DNA of 64,000 nt from Brettanomyces bruxellensis. Lineage: Eukaryota; Ascomycota; Pichiomycetes; Pichiales; Pichiaceae. This document shows positions 31,806 through 41,722 of this stretch, one piece after another. The notes beneath the pieces are model-generated. The model saw only the letters and a program-made list of their open reading frames with translations, made no database searches and was not told the origin of the DNA. The translations under genes were made by a program, and so were the position numbers. The stretch is from the NCBI RefSeq assembly GCF_011074885.1, contig NC_054690.1, positions 2,733,001-2,797,000 of the forward strand, in the 5' to 3' direction. Positions within the stretch are counted from its first letter, which is position 1, and every line of letters begins with the position of its first letter.

Positions 31806-32999
31806 ATGGTATTGGTTGGGTTTAGAGACAAAATAAGGAAATCGCAAGATTGGTCATTAGGTCTCTTTTTCTTGCTATGTGTGGTGCTTCTCTGGGTCCT
31901 TTCTTCATTTCTTTTAAATGATCTATTTGAAAAAGGAATTTATTCTAAACCATTTTTAATCACATGGATTAATACTTCTGCATTCACGTTTTATCTTATT
32001 CCATACTACTTACGATATCATTTGAACAAACTATCCGAGAATTCTCCTATTGTTAGAGTTTTGTCTTCCATTTCTTCTTCTGCCGGTCAGGAGTCAAGAG
32101 ATCAAAATGATATAAACGATGATATTGAGGCTGAAGCGGAGGCTTTTGACGCTGAAGCAGCAAACATAGAAAGTTCCAATGAAAATAACGATAACGCATC
32201 TATGAGTGGAACAAGTGCATTGATCATAGTTGATTCTCACAAGCCAGAACCTCTCACATTTTTAGAGACCATACATCTCTCTTTCTGGTTTTGCATCTTA
32301 TGGTTTGTTTCCAATCTTTTAAACAACGCATCCCTCATATTCACGTCTGTTTCATCACAAACAATATTAGCATCAACATCATCATTTTTTACTATAGTCA
32401 TCGGCTATTTCACAAGCTTAGAACTTTTATCCAAAACGAAATTAATTTCCATAGCGCTTTCTATTGCTGGAATCATTCTCGTTACAAGCAACGATAACCC
32501 AGTTAAAAACGAAGCTGCTGAGCAGGCCATCATGTGGGGTAATCTTCTAGCCTTGGCTGGTGCTTTATGTTATGGTGTATACTCGATTCTGTTAAAGTTG
32601 AATGTCAAGGAGGACTCGCGTATTGATATGAAACTATTTTTCGGATTCGTCGGCCTTTTCAATTTCCTGCTTCTATGGCCACCGCTAATCATTATGAACA
32701 AACTTGGCTACGAAAGATTGGAGCTTCCTCCTAACAAATCTGTTTACATCATAATCATATTTAACTGTATTGCTTCCTTTTTAGCAGATTTTCTTTGGGC
32801 CCGAGCAATGCTTTTAACATCACCTCTAACGGTAACCGTTGGTCTCTCTATGACAATCCCTGTGGCGATGGTCTGTGATTTCATTTTCAATTTAAAATGG
32901 AACTCACCTGTGTACATGATTGGTGCCATGCTCATTTGTGCATCATTTTATATGGTTAATAAAGATGAGCAAAACGATAACAATCAAAGGATTGATTGA
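31806..32999 (+). CDS. Drug/metabolite-type transporter, YML018C/THI74 family (SLC35F5-like)
   Basis: 397 residues with about ten membrane segments of the EamA/DMT fold. The start (KSQDWSLGLFFLLCVVLLWVLSSFLLNDLFE) closely follows yeast YML018C and Thi74 as I recall them. A hydrophilic acidic loop (about 95-140, rich in Glu, Asp and Ala) separates TM2 and TM3, also as in that family. Later segments include SQTILASTSSFFTIVIGY and the LLALAGALCYGVYSILLK repeat. YML018C is reported in the vacuolar membrane and Thi74 in mitochondria; the substrate is not known. It is convergent with OST3 with a 137 bp gap. Confidence 0.82.
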   Translation: MVLVGFRDKIRKSQDWSLGLFFLLCVVLLWVLSSFLLNDLFEKGIYSKPFLITWINTSAFTFYLIPYYLRYHLNKLSENSPIVRVLSSISSSAGQESRDQNDINDDIEAEAEAFDAEAANIESSNENNDNASMSGTSALIIVDSHKPEPLTFLETIHLSFWFCILWFVSNLLNNASLIFTSVSSQTILASTSSFFTIVIGYFTSLELLSKTKLISIALSIAGIILVTSNDNPVKNEAAEQAIMWGNLLALAGALCYGVYSILLKLNVKEDSRIDMKLFFGFVGLFNFLLLWPPLIIMNKLGYERLELPPNKSVYIIIIFNCIASFLADFLWARAMLLTSPLTVTVGLSMTIPVAMVCDFIFNLKWNSPVYMIGAMLICASFYMVNKDEQNDNNQRID

Positions 33000-33136
33000 A
33001 TCAATATTTGCTTCACGTTAATCTATCTAGTACGTTACATCGGCGTATAAGCAGCTTGCGACATATTATGCATCATTAGAAACAGTCTAGTTATGTTATT
33101 TATTTTAAATACTTTTTTTTTGCTTTATTTTCTTTT

Positions 33137-34186
33137 TCAGAGTTCTTGATGGAACATTTCGATCGCATTAAACGGATAATCATGGTCTTTTGCAATAAAC
33201 ATTGTGGTGAACACGTTGTATAGTAGAAATAGTCCTGTAGAAGCTGATATTATGAATAGTGAAGCATTTGGTCCAGAGAAGTACTGCGGAACAACTATGA
33301 GTGCTGCTAACATTACAGTAAATCCAAGCTGAAAAAGAATGCTGATAATCATCTCACTACCTTGCTGATATTGAGCACCTCCAGCAAGCACCTGAACTTT
33401 GCCTTTTTTGCTTTGTGTAAGAAATGGAACTCCTCTTTGGATGCAGAAATTAAAACCAGACATATTTATATAGATCAAAAATAGACAAATGCATATATAC
33501 ATGTTTTTGTCCGTGAGCATTTCTGAAAAATTGCTGTATTTCTTCTTCAACAACCTGAAAACAACTGTAAATATTATAAACGACTTTAAAATTGATGAGA
33601 TATCTGTCTTTTTGTCTATGTGCACATTGACATTGCAAATACTTGAAACAAACTTGGCGTATAAAAGTTCATAATCACCGACTGGTGCCCCTTGGGGAAC
33701 ATTGAATTCGTAATGTGCGCTTGTCAAATTTATATTTGAAGGAAATGGTAATCGTGTGTCATAAGGATCTGCATTACTTGATTTGTATACACTATCAAAT
33801 GGAGGATATATCCATAGTTTTGGAATATCCCTCAAACCGGCTTCTTTCATTTTTGCCAAATGATCTTTCGCATCAATTTCCACAAAATAAACATTAGCAT
33901 TTGTAACTTTCTTTCCAACGGTGTATGCAACACTTTCAAATATTGGATGAAGGGTCTTACACAATTCACATCTTGAATCGGGACTGGCAGCAGTAAATTC
34001 AACTGCAAGATAGTAATCACGATCTCCAGCACCATCAAACACGCTCACGAATTCATCTGAATTTATTGTAATAATATTTCCGTTCGAATTTGAGGCCCTT
34101 TCAGAAAGCACCTCTCTAGGAAGGGATGCCTTCACAAGGGAAATAGCAATAAAAAATAGTAAACAAAAAGTGATCCCCAGATTCAT
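33137..34186 (-). CDS. OST3: Oligosaccharyltransferase oxidoreductase subunit Ost3/Ost6
   Basis: 349 residues with a signal peptide (1-20), a luminal thioredoxin-like domain (about 35-190) carrying the redox pair C73-E-L-C76, and four C-terminal membrane segments, the typical Ost3/Ost6 (TUSC3/MAGT1) plan. These subunits hold substrate cysteines by mixed disulfides and improve N-glycosylation of nearby sites in the ER. It ends in DYPFNAIEMFHQEL. Whether it is the Ost3 or the Ost6 orthologue cannot be decided here; non-WGD yeasts may have either. Confidence 0.88.
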   Translation of the reverse strand: MNLGITFCLLFFIAISLVKASLPREVLSERASNSNGNIITINSDEFVSVFDGAGDRDYYLAVEFTAASPDSRCELCKTLHPIFESVAYTVGKKVTNANVYFVEIDAKDHLAKMKEAGLRDIPKLWIYPPFDSVYKSSNADPYDTRLPFPSNINLTSAHYEFNVPQGAPVGDYELLYAKFVSSICNVNVHIDKKTDISSILKSFIIFTVVFRLLKKKYSNFSEMLTDKNMYICICLFLIYINMSGFNFCIQRGVPFLTQSKKGKVQVLAGGAQYQQGSEMIISILFQLGFTVMLAALIVVPQYFSGPNASLFIISASTGLFLLYNVFTTMFIAKDHDYPFNAIEMFHQEL

Positions 34187-34720
34187 ATTTCTATTTTCGG
34201 CAGACGCAAATCAAAGGTGTTTCCTTCTTACTTTAATGTTTAATTAATATAAGATATGTTATGCATGTTATATCGTATTCAATCTGCATCTTCGCCATTC
34301 CAGTGAGATTTAGGATAATTTGATTTGAAATGCATTGTCGCGTCGATTGGCCTACCAAATGTCCGCTGTTCTCAAGAAATTGTTTCAGTCATCCTAGTTC
34401 CAGCCTTCTAACATATTAAAAGTCCCTGCTTTCCGTATTATATATTAGTTTGTGATACGAAGAAACTTTTCTAAAGCTTTTAAATAGTATCCTTAAGTAT
34501 TAATCAATACTTATTACTCTGATGCTTTCTTTTCTTTAACAATCGTGAAAATCACTTTTAATCATGTCACTTGAAAACACCAAATATTTGCAAAAAATAA
34601 TGATTAAGAGAGTTTATTATCTTACACATATTCTTCATGAAACCTCCCAATTCTTGGCATAATTATAATACATATGAACGAAAATTTTCGAAAAGAAAAT
34701 AGAAAAGTGCAAATGATGCT
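34187..34720. other. Intergenic region, OST3 promoter
   Basis: 534 bp between two tandem minus-strand genes; AT-rich and without notable motif or ORF. Confidence 0.35.
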
Positions 34721-35644
34721 TCAAAACGGTTTAAATGATTCAATGACATATGTAGTACCATCATGATCACAATACTGGGGCAAATTTGTAGTGTACAAAG
34801 ATCTGGTTGGTTCGGGAAATGTTTCCGATTCATTGATCAAACTAGAGCTACTCCCAATAAAGTTTTTATTGGCTTTTATAGCAAGCATCGAGGTGTGGAG
34901 CATATCAAGAGATCTTTCGCGTTCTACCATACTTTCTTTGGCTTGAATCTCAAGCTCCGCCACCCTCTTCTTTAGTTGTTCAATTGTTTGCCGCTGACTT
35001 TCAATTAATACGCTTTTCTGCGTATGTAGTATGGTCGTGTTCATCTCTTTGGTAAGCGGTATGACTTGCGTATGGTTCTGCCCGGCGAATATTTGTGAAG
35101 CGTGTTTCGTAGTTTGCTGAGGTTGTTGTTGTGGTTGTTGTTTCGAATCATAATTATCTGGTGTTGTTGAAACAGATGTTTCGGGTGTATTTCGAAGCAG
35201 CAGTGATGTATTATTAGTCTCGGAGGACGACTGACTGTCTCGTAAGTCAGATCTTGTGGCATTTGCTAGATTTTTTTCCAATTGCAGGTTTTTCTGCTTC
35301 ATCTGCAAAGTGTCCTTCTTCTCAACATCCAATTCAGTCGTTAACCGCTGTATGAACGATTTCTGTTGAGCCACCTGTTCATGAAGCATGTTGTTTTCAG
35401 TTTTTAAATTCTCAATCTCCTCATAATTTACAGATATCCCCCTATTCATACCCCCTAATTGTTTTTGAATGATACCTGAGGTATTTGGAGCTTTACTCAC
35501 ATTCCCGACAACGAATGATTTAGACGTTGTGTCTGGCACGTTTTTGATCTGCGGTATCTGTAATATTGTTGTTCCCTTGCTGTGTGATGAAGAATGACTC
35601 TTGGAAGCAGTTTCCCTGTGCAGAACTCTGGAAAATAGACCCAT
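34721..35644 (-). CDS. Unrecognised coiled-coil protein
   Basis: 307 residues, not recognised. The N-terminal 60 residues are Ser/Thr-rich. Two coiled-coil stretches are visible: about 74-130 (YEEIENLKTENNMLHEQV onward, with heptad leucines) and about 212-255 (ESQRQTIEQLKKRVAELEI onward). They are separated by a low-complexity linker with a QQPQQQPQQ run near 168-177. The C-terminus (residues 290-307) is Tyr-, His- and Pro-containing and looks like a conserved tail. This plan is seen in spindle, septin, autophagy and trafficking adaptors; none can be chosen. No membrane segment and no signal peptide. Confidence 0.6.
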   Translation of the reverse strand: MGLFSRVLHRETASKSHSSSHSKGTTILQIPQIKNVPDTTSKSFVVGNVSKAPNTSGIIQKQLGGMNRGISVNYEEIENLKTENNMLHEQVAQQKSFIQRLTTELDVEKKDTLQMKQKNLQLEKNLANATRSDLRDSQSSSETNNTSLLLRNTPETSVSTTPDNYDSKQQPQQQPQQTTKHASQIFAGQNHTQVIPLTKEMNTTILHTQKSVLIESQRQTIEQLKKRVAELEIQAKESMVERERSLDMLHTSMLAIKANKNFIGSSSSLINESETFPEPTRSLYTTNLPQYCDHDGTTYVIESFKPF

Positions 35645-36749
35645 TTTCCCGTGTTCGTGATAATTCGAGCCTATGAAGAGATAAAGTAAAGTCTCACCCT
35701 GGGTCTTTCAAAGTTGTGGTCGATGCAGAATCCTCTATATATTGGACAAATGAAAAGGATGCACCTTGCTATTCCGATAAATATGTTCTCCGGTTAAGTG
35801 TACGCAAGGATGTCTATATGGTTCCGTAGTTGACTAAGCTGGAGCTTGGGTTGTTTCCGGGGTATTCTGATATATTAAAAGTAAATGGGGCTTCAAAAAT
35901 AAGTAACGTCCGAAGATTCAAGAGTAATATTCACGATTTGCTTATTTTTTGTCTTATTTTTTTTTTTTAAGTTTTCTTTTTTATTATCATGCCTCTTCTA
36001 ATGTTTGGGTGCGCGCATTATCTGAAAAGGAATTTTTTTTTGTGTTAATAGGATAATTTCATCATTCCTCTTCTCAACTTTGTTAAAGCCTGTCGTTATT
36101 GTTCACATTTTCTTCGATAAAGAAATGTCAGCCAGTAACCTCCTTTTCACTATCAATACTTCTTTATAATATACATATTAAATTTTGATTTCTATATATT
36201 CATTTACTCCCTGTTAGCTATCTCTGTTGATATTGATAATATAGAATAAAATTCGTGATGTTATCTTATTAGTTATATGACCGCTTACTCGCGTCATACT
36301 CTAAATGGGGCTGGTCATCTTTTATTACCCGATTCGTAAAATATAAGACGCGTCTGCTGGATTTAGTTTTTCTTTATTTGTCCACCTGCTCCTCGTCTAA
36401 CTGGTGTAAGGAACTATACTGACAATAGAGAGATGTAAAGTACCCCTTTGAACATATCCAATTCTATCTTCCGGTATCTGTATCGAGCTGCATGCGAGGC
36501 CAAATTTATTTCTCATCAGTCTTGCGATCCGATTTTGGCCCTTGAAGTCTCGTTCTAAAAAGGTGTTTCACAATCAGAAAGTTTTAATGAAAACAAAGTA
36601 GTTACCGTTCATCCAATTATTTCTAGATCTAAAAACTTCTTGAAAAGCTAAGATTTATCACACTGACAAAATGTGAATACAATAGTATTAATATTTTTAT
36701 TAGTTAACTATGAGCAGCTTCCTTTTTTCCCCACCGCCTTCCCATTACA
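35645..36749. other. Intergenic region upstream of coiled-coil gene
   Basis: 1.1 kb. It holds an ACGCGT MluI-type box within GACGCGTC (36348-36353), about 700 bp from the coiled-coil gene start, a T9 tract near 35961, and a GCGCGC patch near 36012. No ORF of interest. Confidence 0.4.
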
Positions 36750-38297
36750 TTAAGAAGATTGTTTGTCACAATGAGCATCAAGGTACTTGGATCGATCAAA
36801 ATACTGGTTTGGATGAACAATAGAGCTTTCATCGATTTTAACACCCTTCTTGAGGCAGTCATCAATCCGATCTTTATTTAAAAGTTCAAACACTCTTGTA
36901 CATGCTGTTTGGTACTCTCCTTTCTCACTTAAGTCAAGAACTTCGTTTAAACGAGTGTCATCTGCAAGACCTAACTTCTGTAAATTAAAGCTAAGTTCGT
37001 CCCTGTGCCAATCCCGGAATGGGCAACCATGATATTCATTTCTACCTGGAGCGGGCTTTGAAAGAATTGTCCTGCAATCCCATGGTTTGTAGTGAATATG
37101 ACCTCCCTCAAGTCCATAATTATGCCTAAAATTATAACGATATTCCTTGTTGAATCGTTCTACAGTCATTGATCCAACTCCACCGGCGGTGAACTGCTCT
37201 TGCCAAAACTTCAGTGCTTCCTCAGCATTTAGGCCTATTCCTTTTAAAAATAACGATAATTGTTGTCTGCCACTATATCTTAAATGATGATCTTTCTTTA
37301 AACCGTCCATCAAATTCTGCATGCACAAAGGCATATCCTTTATGTACATTCCGACACTCTCAGCAGTAATTCCTGAATTGTCACCGCTTCCGTTTGCATC
37401 CTCACCGTATCCGCCATTTAACTTATAATCTAAAGAAACATATCCCTTAGAAAGATTGTTTAAAACTGGAACCAATCTATCATCCTCATCAAGAGTAGGA
37501 AGAGCTCTCATTGTGGCTTTCAACTGACCCATCAAAAAGTCACCAAACTCGTTTGCAATTAGTGATAAGCGCTGGAATTCACCGACATACGCATATCCCA
37601 TATGTATAAAAGATTGTCTTGTTGACACAAGTTCTGGCACATACTCAAATGGAAGCTTATAGAATTTGGTTGAAATCAAATAGTTATTTATCTGTTCCTC
37701 CGTCACCCTCTGGGTTCTTTGGTATTCGACAGTTTGCATTAGTGCAGACCTAATAGCATTATAAGAGCATCTTAAAAGTTCATCTTTAAATTCTGTTCTC
37801 TCCTTTTCGGAAACTTCCTGCCAAGGAAGATCGATGCTTTTCACAAAATCTCGCTGTTCCTGAACACTGAGCATCTGATACCTCATTTTAAAAAGCATCG
37901 TCTCTGCTCGAACAAATCTCTTTCGCAATTCCTCTGATCTACAGAATGCAAGTCTAAGTATAAAGTGAGAATAGTGATCCTTTTTGCGTTCTTGGAACAA
38001 AGAAGATGATTCCTTATTTGGCGTGTTTAATGGAAGCAGCTTATTTAGCATTGTGCTGACTATAGCACCAGTTTCCCTGAACGATTTTCCTCTACTTAAA
38101 CATGACTCGATTTCAAGTAATACCTGAAGCCTATCTATTGCCCATGTTTCAAATTCTTCTAAGGTTATCTCTTCTGTAGGCGGTAATCTATAGAATGAAA
38201 GCCTGTGAGGATATTTCGCCAAATCATCTGAGAAGCCTTTGCCATCCGACTCGAAATTCCTTCTACCATCAATTCTTCTCTTAACTTTTCTAAACAT
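36750..38297 (-). CDS. PRI2: DNA primase large subunit
   Basis: 515 residues, close to the 528 of S. cerevisiae Pri2. The N-terminal all-helical half (SFYRLPPTEEITLEEFETWAIDRL start) binds Pri1. The C-terminal half carries four conserved cysteines at C325, C408, C425 and C466, which match in spacing the ligands of the 4Fe-4S cluster of Pri2. Flanking motifs (LRYSGRQQLSLFLKGIGL, MTVERFNKEYRYNFRHNYG, GCPFRDW) are typical. It forms the primase of DNA polymerase alpha, which makes RNA-DNA primers. An MCB box ACGCGT sits 110 bp upstream, consistent with MBF control at G1/S. Confidence 0.94.
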   Translation of the reverse strand: MFRKVKRRIDGRRNFESDGKGFSDDLAKYPHRLSFYRLPPTEEITLEEFETWAIDRLQVLLEIESCLSRGKSFRETGAIVSTMLNKLLPLNTPNKESSSLFQERKKDHYSHFILRLAFCRSEELRKRFVRAETMLFKMRYQMLSVQEQRDFVKSIDLPWQEVSEKERTEFKDELLRCSYNAIRSALMQTVEYQRTQRVTEEQINNYLISTKFYKLPFEYVPELVSTRQSFIHMGYAYVGEFQRLSLIANEFGDFLMGQLKATMRALPTLDEDDRLVPVLNNLSKGYVSLDYKLNGGYGEDANGSGDNSGITAESVGMYIKDMPLCMQNLMDGLKKDHHLRYSGRQQLSLFLKGIGLNAEEALKFWQEQFTAGGVGSMTVERFNKEYRYNFRHNYGLEGGHIHYKPWDCRTILSKPAPGRNEYHGCPFRDWHRDELSFNLQKLGLADDTRLNEVLDLSEKGEYQTACTRVFELLNKDRIDDCLKKGVKIDESSIVHPNQYFDRSKYLDAHCDKQSS

Positions 38298-38677
38298 ATT
38301 CTTTTATACAAGTCTTCTGAATGTTAACCTTAAATTATATTGTAGCGTCCAAAGAAAAGTCATCACGAACAACATTTACGCAAGCATTAAAGAGCGAGTT
38401 ACACGAACGCGTCCCCGTCAGTTCGTTTTTTTTTCTGAGTACTTTTTTATCATTATTTTTTTTTCTCCACCCGTTTGTCTAACTACCACTTTAACTATTA
38501 CACATTTTGCATGAAAGTTATCCCAATAACGAATTTATTTCCCTGGTGATGCGTCCGTTAACTGCTTAAATACCTGGTTTTCAGGCTTTTCAAAGTAGTC
38601 CAAGCATTAATGCACAATTATATATATTTTGGCAAAGATAATCAAAGGTATTCCGTATTTGTGCAGTCCTTGTCCTC
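38298..38677. promoter_or_regulatory. PRI2 promoter and ATG15 3' flank
   Basis: 380 bp. It contains the MCB box at 38407-38412 and T-rich tracts around 38427-38463. An overlapping plus-strand open frame (38239-38514) is probably chance. Confidence 0.45.
38407..38412 (+). promoter_or_regulatory. MluI cell-cycle box (MCB) before PRI2
   Basis: ACGCGT in GAACGCGTCC, 110 bp upstream of the PRI2 ATG. MBF sites of this type control DNA replication genes, PRI2 among them, in S. cerevisiae. Confidence 0.65.
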
Positions 38678-40210
38678 CTAATTAATTACACTAGTAGCAT
38701 CGTACTTTTCATCGTTGTCATCGTTATCATCATCCCACTTATAGCATTTTCCATACCATGTCCTTTTCAAGCATTTCCGTTCGTGAGGTTCGTCGGTTGG
38801 GGTACCTGACGGCAGGGATGTGGATGAAGGAGTTGGAAATAATGATGTACCGAATTTTTCGTTTGAATGATCTATGAAATACCAATTGTAGCAATCAACG
38901 CATGGTGGAGGTTTTGTACACACAGGAGTATCATTATACACCACTATGATGTCATCAATAACCTTTTTCAACCGATGATTCAACATATTGATATGCCATC
39001 CAAGATCGTTAACTGAATCATAAGTGCACACAAGACCAGAATGGCATTGTGTTTCCATTGCATATCCTGCTATGTTGCAAGAAGATGATGCGCCATTACA
39101 GACACCCAGGAATATTGGATCCGCATTGTTTCCGAAATGCCAAATGTATTCATATTGTTCTGGTAATCCAGGAGGCACAGGTAAATGTAATCTGCGAGAT
39201 GGTAAGAGCTCACCGGGAGCTTCAAATGTAACCGCGGGTAATCCATATGTACGTCCAAGAAGTGACGCTAGAGCACCTCCTAAAGAATGCCCAGTTACCC
39301 AAATCTCCGACGAGGGATATATGGCCGTCACATTCCTGTATATTTCCAATGCAGCCTTGTAGTATCGATCTGGCCTCCTCATCTCCCGCTCAATACAATT
39401 TTGATTGCACTGATAAGAGGAGCCCTCATAACAATCACAAACGGTGGACCATAACGATGATACTCTGGCACAACAGCACGAAAAAAGAAGATTGTCATTA
39501 ATTTTGTCATCCTCCACGGTATCACCGGCATCATCAGAATCACCACCAAATGTGATGCCCGCAGCCGATGTTCCCTTCAACGCTATGATAACTCTAGGAG
39601 ACACCTTTCTCTTTTCCACAAATATATGGCCCCTTAATCCCCGGTCTTTCCATCCAAATCCTTTTCCAAGATCATACTTATCACCCACATCACGCCATGT
39701 TGGATCGTCCGGATGATGTGCATAAGCGTCAGATGACATCATTGCCAATGCTAGCACCGTATATCGATCAGTAATATTTGGAACACTAATCGTCTCCTTT
39801 TTCCAATCCAATTTGATCATTGAATTCAATTTGTCGAAGTCCCCCAATTCCAGTGCATAATTTAGGTAAGATTCAACAAAATCAGGATTTCGGTCAGCCA
39901 TTCGTATGATTTCTTTTCGTGTACTTTTAACCTTGAATTGCATATCAGTGTCGTTGATTTCTTGGCCATTGATAGCGACACCATCTTTCTCTTCATTTGA
40001 ACTTTTGGAAGCCACATCACAAAAGGCATCTGCTAAGTATCCATCGGCATTATTATATAAAATATGTTTCAGTTCAAATTTCCTCGCACCACTTGCATCT
40101 TCCGTGAATTTAGGCCCGGACACTACTGGGTTTTGTGAATATGACGCCACTAGTATAGTGTGCATCAAAAGCCAAATTAATATTGAACATTTAATTTGTC
40201 TCAGAATCAT
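38678..40210 (-). CDS. ATG15: Autophagic body / MVB lipase Atg15
   Basis: 510 residues. One N-terminal hydrophobic segment (about 8-22) acts as a signal anchor. The lumenal lipase domain (class 3, alpha/beta hydrolase) has GHSLGG with nucleophile S309, a likely acid D364 (NNADPIFLG) and a likely histidine H406 (GWHINML). N-glycosylation sequons and many cysteines (245-272) fit a lumenal protein. Atg15 reaches the vacuole through multivesicular bodies and breaks the membranes of autophagic and Cvt bodies. The C-terminal tail is serine- and threonine-rich then acidic. Family and order of motifs match yeast Atg15 (about 520 residues). Confidence 0.93.
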   Translation of the reverse strand: MILRQIKCSILIWLLMHTILVASYSQNPVVSGPKFTEDASGARKFELKHILYNNADGYLADAFCDVASKSSNEEKDGVAINGQEINDTDMQFKVKSTRKEIIRMADRNPDFVESYLNYALELGDFDKLNSMIKLDWKKETISVPNITDRYTVLALAMMSSDAYAHHPDDPTWRDVGDKYDLGKGFGWKDRGLRGHIFVEKRKVSPRVIIALKGTSAAGITFGGDSDDAGDTVEDDKINDNLLFSCCCARVSSLWSTVCDCYEGSSYQCNQNCIEREMRRPDRYYKAALEIYRNVTAIYPSSEIWVTGHSLGGALASLLGRTYGLPAVTFEAPGELLPSRRLHLPVPPGLPEQYEYIWHFGNNADPIFLGVCNGASSSCNIAGYAMETQCHSGLVCTYDSVNDLGWHINMLNHRLKKVIDDIIVVYNDTPVCTKPPPCVDCYNWYFIDHSNEKFGTSLFPTPSSTSLPSGTPTDEPHERKCLKRTWYGKCYKWDDDNDDNDEKYDATSVIN

Positions 40211-40657
40211 ATTGATCTCTTAACATCACTTGCTTTAAAATGCAAAATAAGAAAGCCAAGGTAATGAAAAGATATAAAATGTAGGCAACTTTTTGTGATC
40301 GAAAGGTAGGAGGAGGATCATAATATTATATCTAGGGGGGGGGGGGGGGGAAAAAAAAAGATTATCGCATTAAAATTGTTCTGGTAACGCAAGATAACAA
40401 AAATCACACTAAAAAAGCATGGACATGCACGAACTTATCAAAAAGGAATAACGTACAATCATTAACGACAATTTAAACGTGTGAAAGTAACTAATTCATC
40501 CGCATTATCTAATTTCGGATTATATTAATCAATATATTTCTTAAAATATTATATTTTTCTAAAACCAAGTCAAAAAGAATGAGATCGACTACAATAAAGT
40601 AATGTGAAGGGGTTGTTATAGCTATCTCTTCCGTTCAAAAATGTATGGCCGTAGTAC
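40211..40657. other. Intergenic region with G16-A9 homopolymer
   Basis: 447 bp between two minus-strand genes (ATG15 promoter side). The striking item is a run of 16 G followed by 9 A at 40335-40359. Otherwise AT-rich. Confidence 0.5.
40335..40359 (+). repeat. G16-A9 homopolymer tract
   Basis: Sixteen G followed directly by nine A, about 125 bp upstream of the ATG15 start codon. Such a G run is rare in AT-rich yeast DNA and is likely to vary in length. Confidence 0.9.
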
Positions 40658-41266
40658 TCAAACATTCTCTGAGTATGCAGCAATAACAGGCTTATCCATA
40701 ATAGAAGCATGAGTTAAAACCAAAGCAGCACTAATTAGTGTAAGCCATATGAGTGTGCTGAAAGGGCTCGCTATAAATAGAACTGGAAGATTAATCACGA
40801 GAATAATAGTGTATAAAGTATTCTTTTGCAACACTAAAAACCTTAGATCTAAATCATCACTTTCGCCAAAGAAGTAGTTAATCAAATAAAAGCTGGCCAC
40901 GTCAAACACTATTAGTAATAGTAACGGAAGATTGGTGACAATCATATATAGAGCAATTATTGCAATAATGAGGAAATAGTTGGATCCAAAGTAGCCAAGG
41001 TTGTAAGAAATTCTACTTTGGAGATCGGACATACTAGATGGTTTGCTCATCCGAGAAACATCCAAAAAGTCTGTTGGTTTCCGAAGATCCTTGAATCTAG
41101 AACTAAATGATCCATCTGGTCCCGACTATATTTACGATGGTATCTGGATGTTAGTACAAGAATATCATGATTCACTTTGATTTTCTTCTAGAATACTGAC
41201 CTTAAATCTATCAAGATTGAAATTCGACGTAAATGTCGAAAATTGAGCAGGAACAAACGAATTCAT
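40658..41266 (-). CDS. YIP3: PRA1/Yip3 prenylated-Rab acceptor (two exons)
   Basis: Exon 1 is 41266-41201 (22 codons, MNSFVPAQFSTFTSNFNLDR..) and exon 2 is 41125-40658. They join in phase 0 to 177 residues, against 176 in S. cerevisiae Yip3. Exon 2 alone would lack an ATG before residue 48, so the spliced model is needed to recover the conserved LRKPTDFLDVSRMSKP..DLQSRISYNLGYFGSNY segment. Two broad hydrophobic pairs (residues about 72-107 and 124-160) are the PRA1 membrane hairpins. The protein sits in ER/Golgi membranes, binds prenylated Rab GTPases and works in ER-Golgi traffic. An MCB-like ACGCGT lies 125 bp upstream. Confidence 0.88.
41126..41200 (-). other. YIP3: Intron of YIP3
   Basis: 75 bp on the minus strand: donor AAG|GTCAGT (unusual C at +3), branch point TACTAAC at 41156-41150, acceptor ATATAG ending at 41126, 25 nt after the branch adenosine. 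Removing it gives an in-frame protein of the expected length. Confidence 0.8.
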
Positions 41267-41722
41267 TTCAGATCAAACAAATTCGCCTTATAACCTGTTA
41301 ATCGTATATTAAATTTGCCTGTATGTAATCAGTCGATTTGTTGCACAAGCTTGGAAAATGATCCTACCAGAATAATAATATCAGAGCATACGCGTTGGGC
41401 TAGGAGGAGAGAGCCCAGCGAACGAAAAAAAAATTTCGAAATCTCTCAACTTTGTTGAAATTTTTGGTTCCTCCGTGTCTAACAATCCGTTCACGCTATC
41501 CAATAAAATATTTGTCAACAATTCACGTCGATCGACCCATTTATGGCACTGTTACATGTATATAAAATGTTGATATCATAAACGTTATCTATTCAAGAGT
41601 TATCCGCCTTATTAAGACAAAATTGAAAATTCATCATTAAAGGATACTGCATTGACTCCTTCCTACCTCAAATCATATCATACGGCATGTCAAAAGTAGT
41701 CTCAAATATCTGTGGAATCGAA
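41267..41722. promoter_or_regulatory. YIP3 promoter and TAP42 3' flank
   Basis: 456 bp. It has ACGCGT at 41390-41395, overlapping an imperfect 9 bp inverted repeat (41393-41401 and 41412-41420, CGTTGGGCT / AGCCCAGCG). No ORF of interest. Confidence 0.45.
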
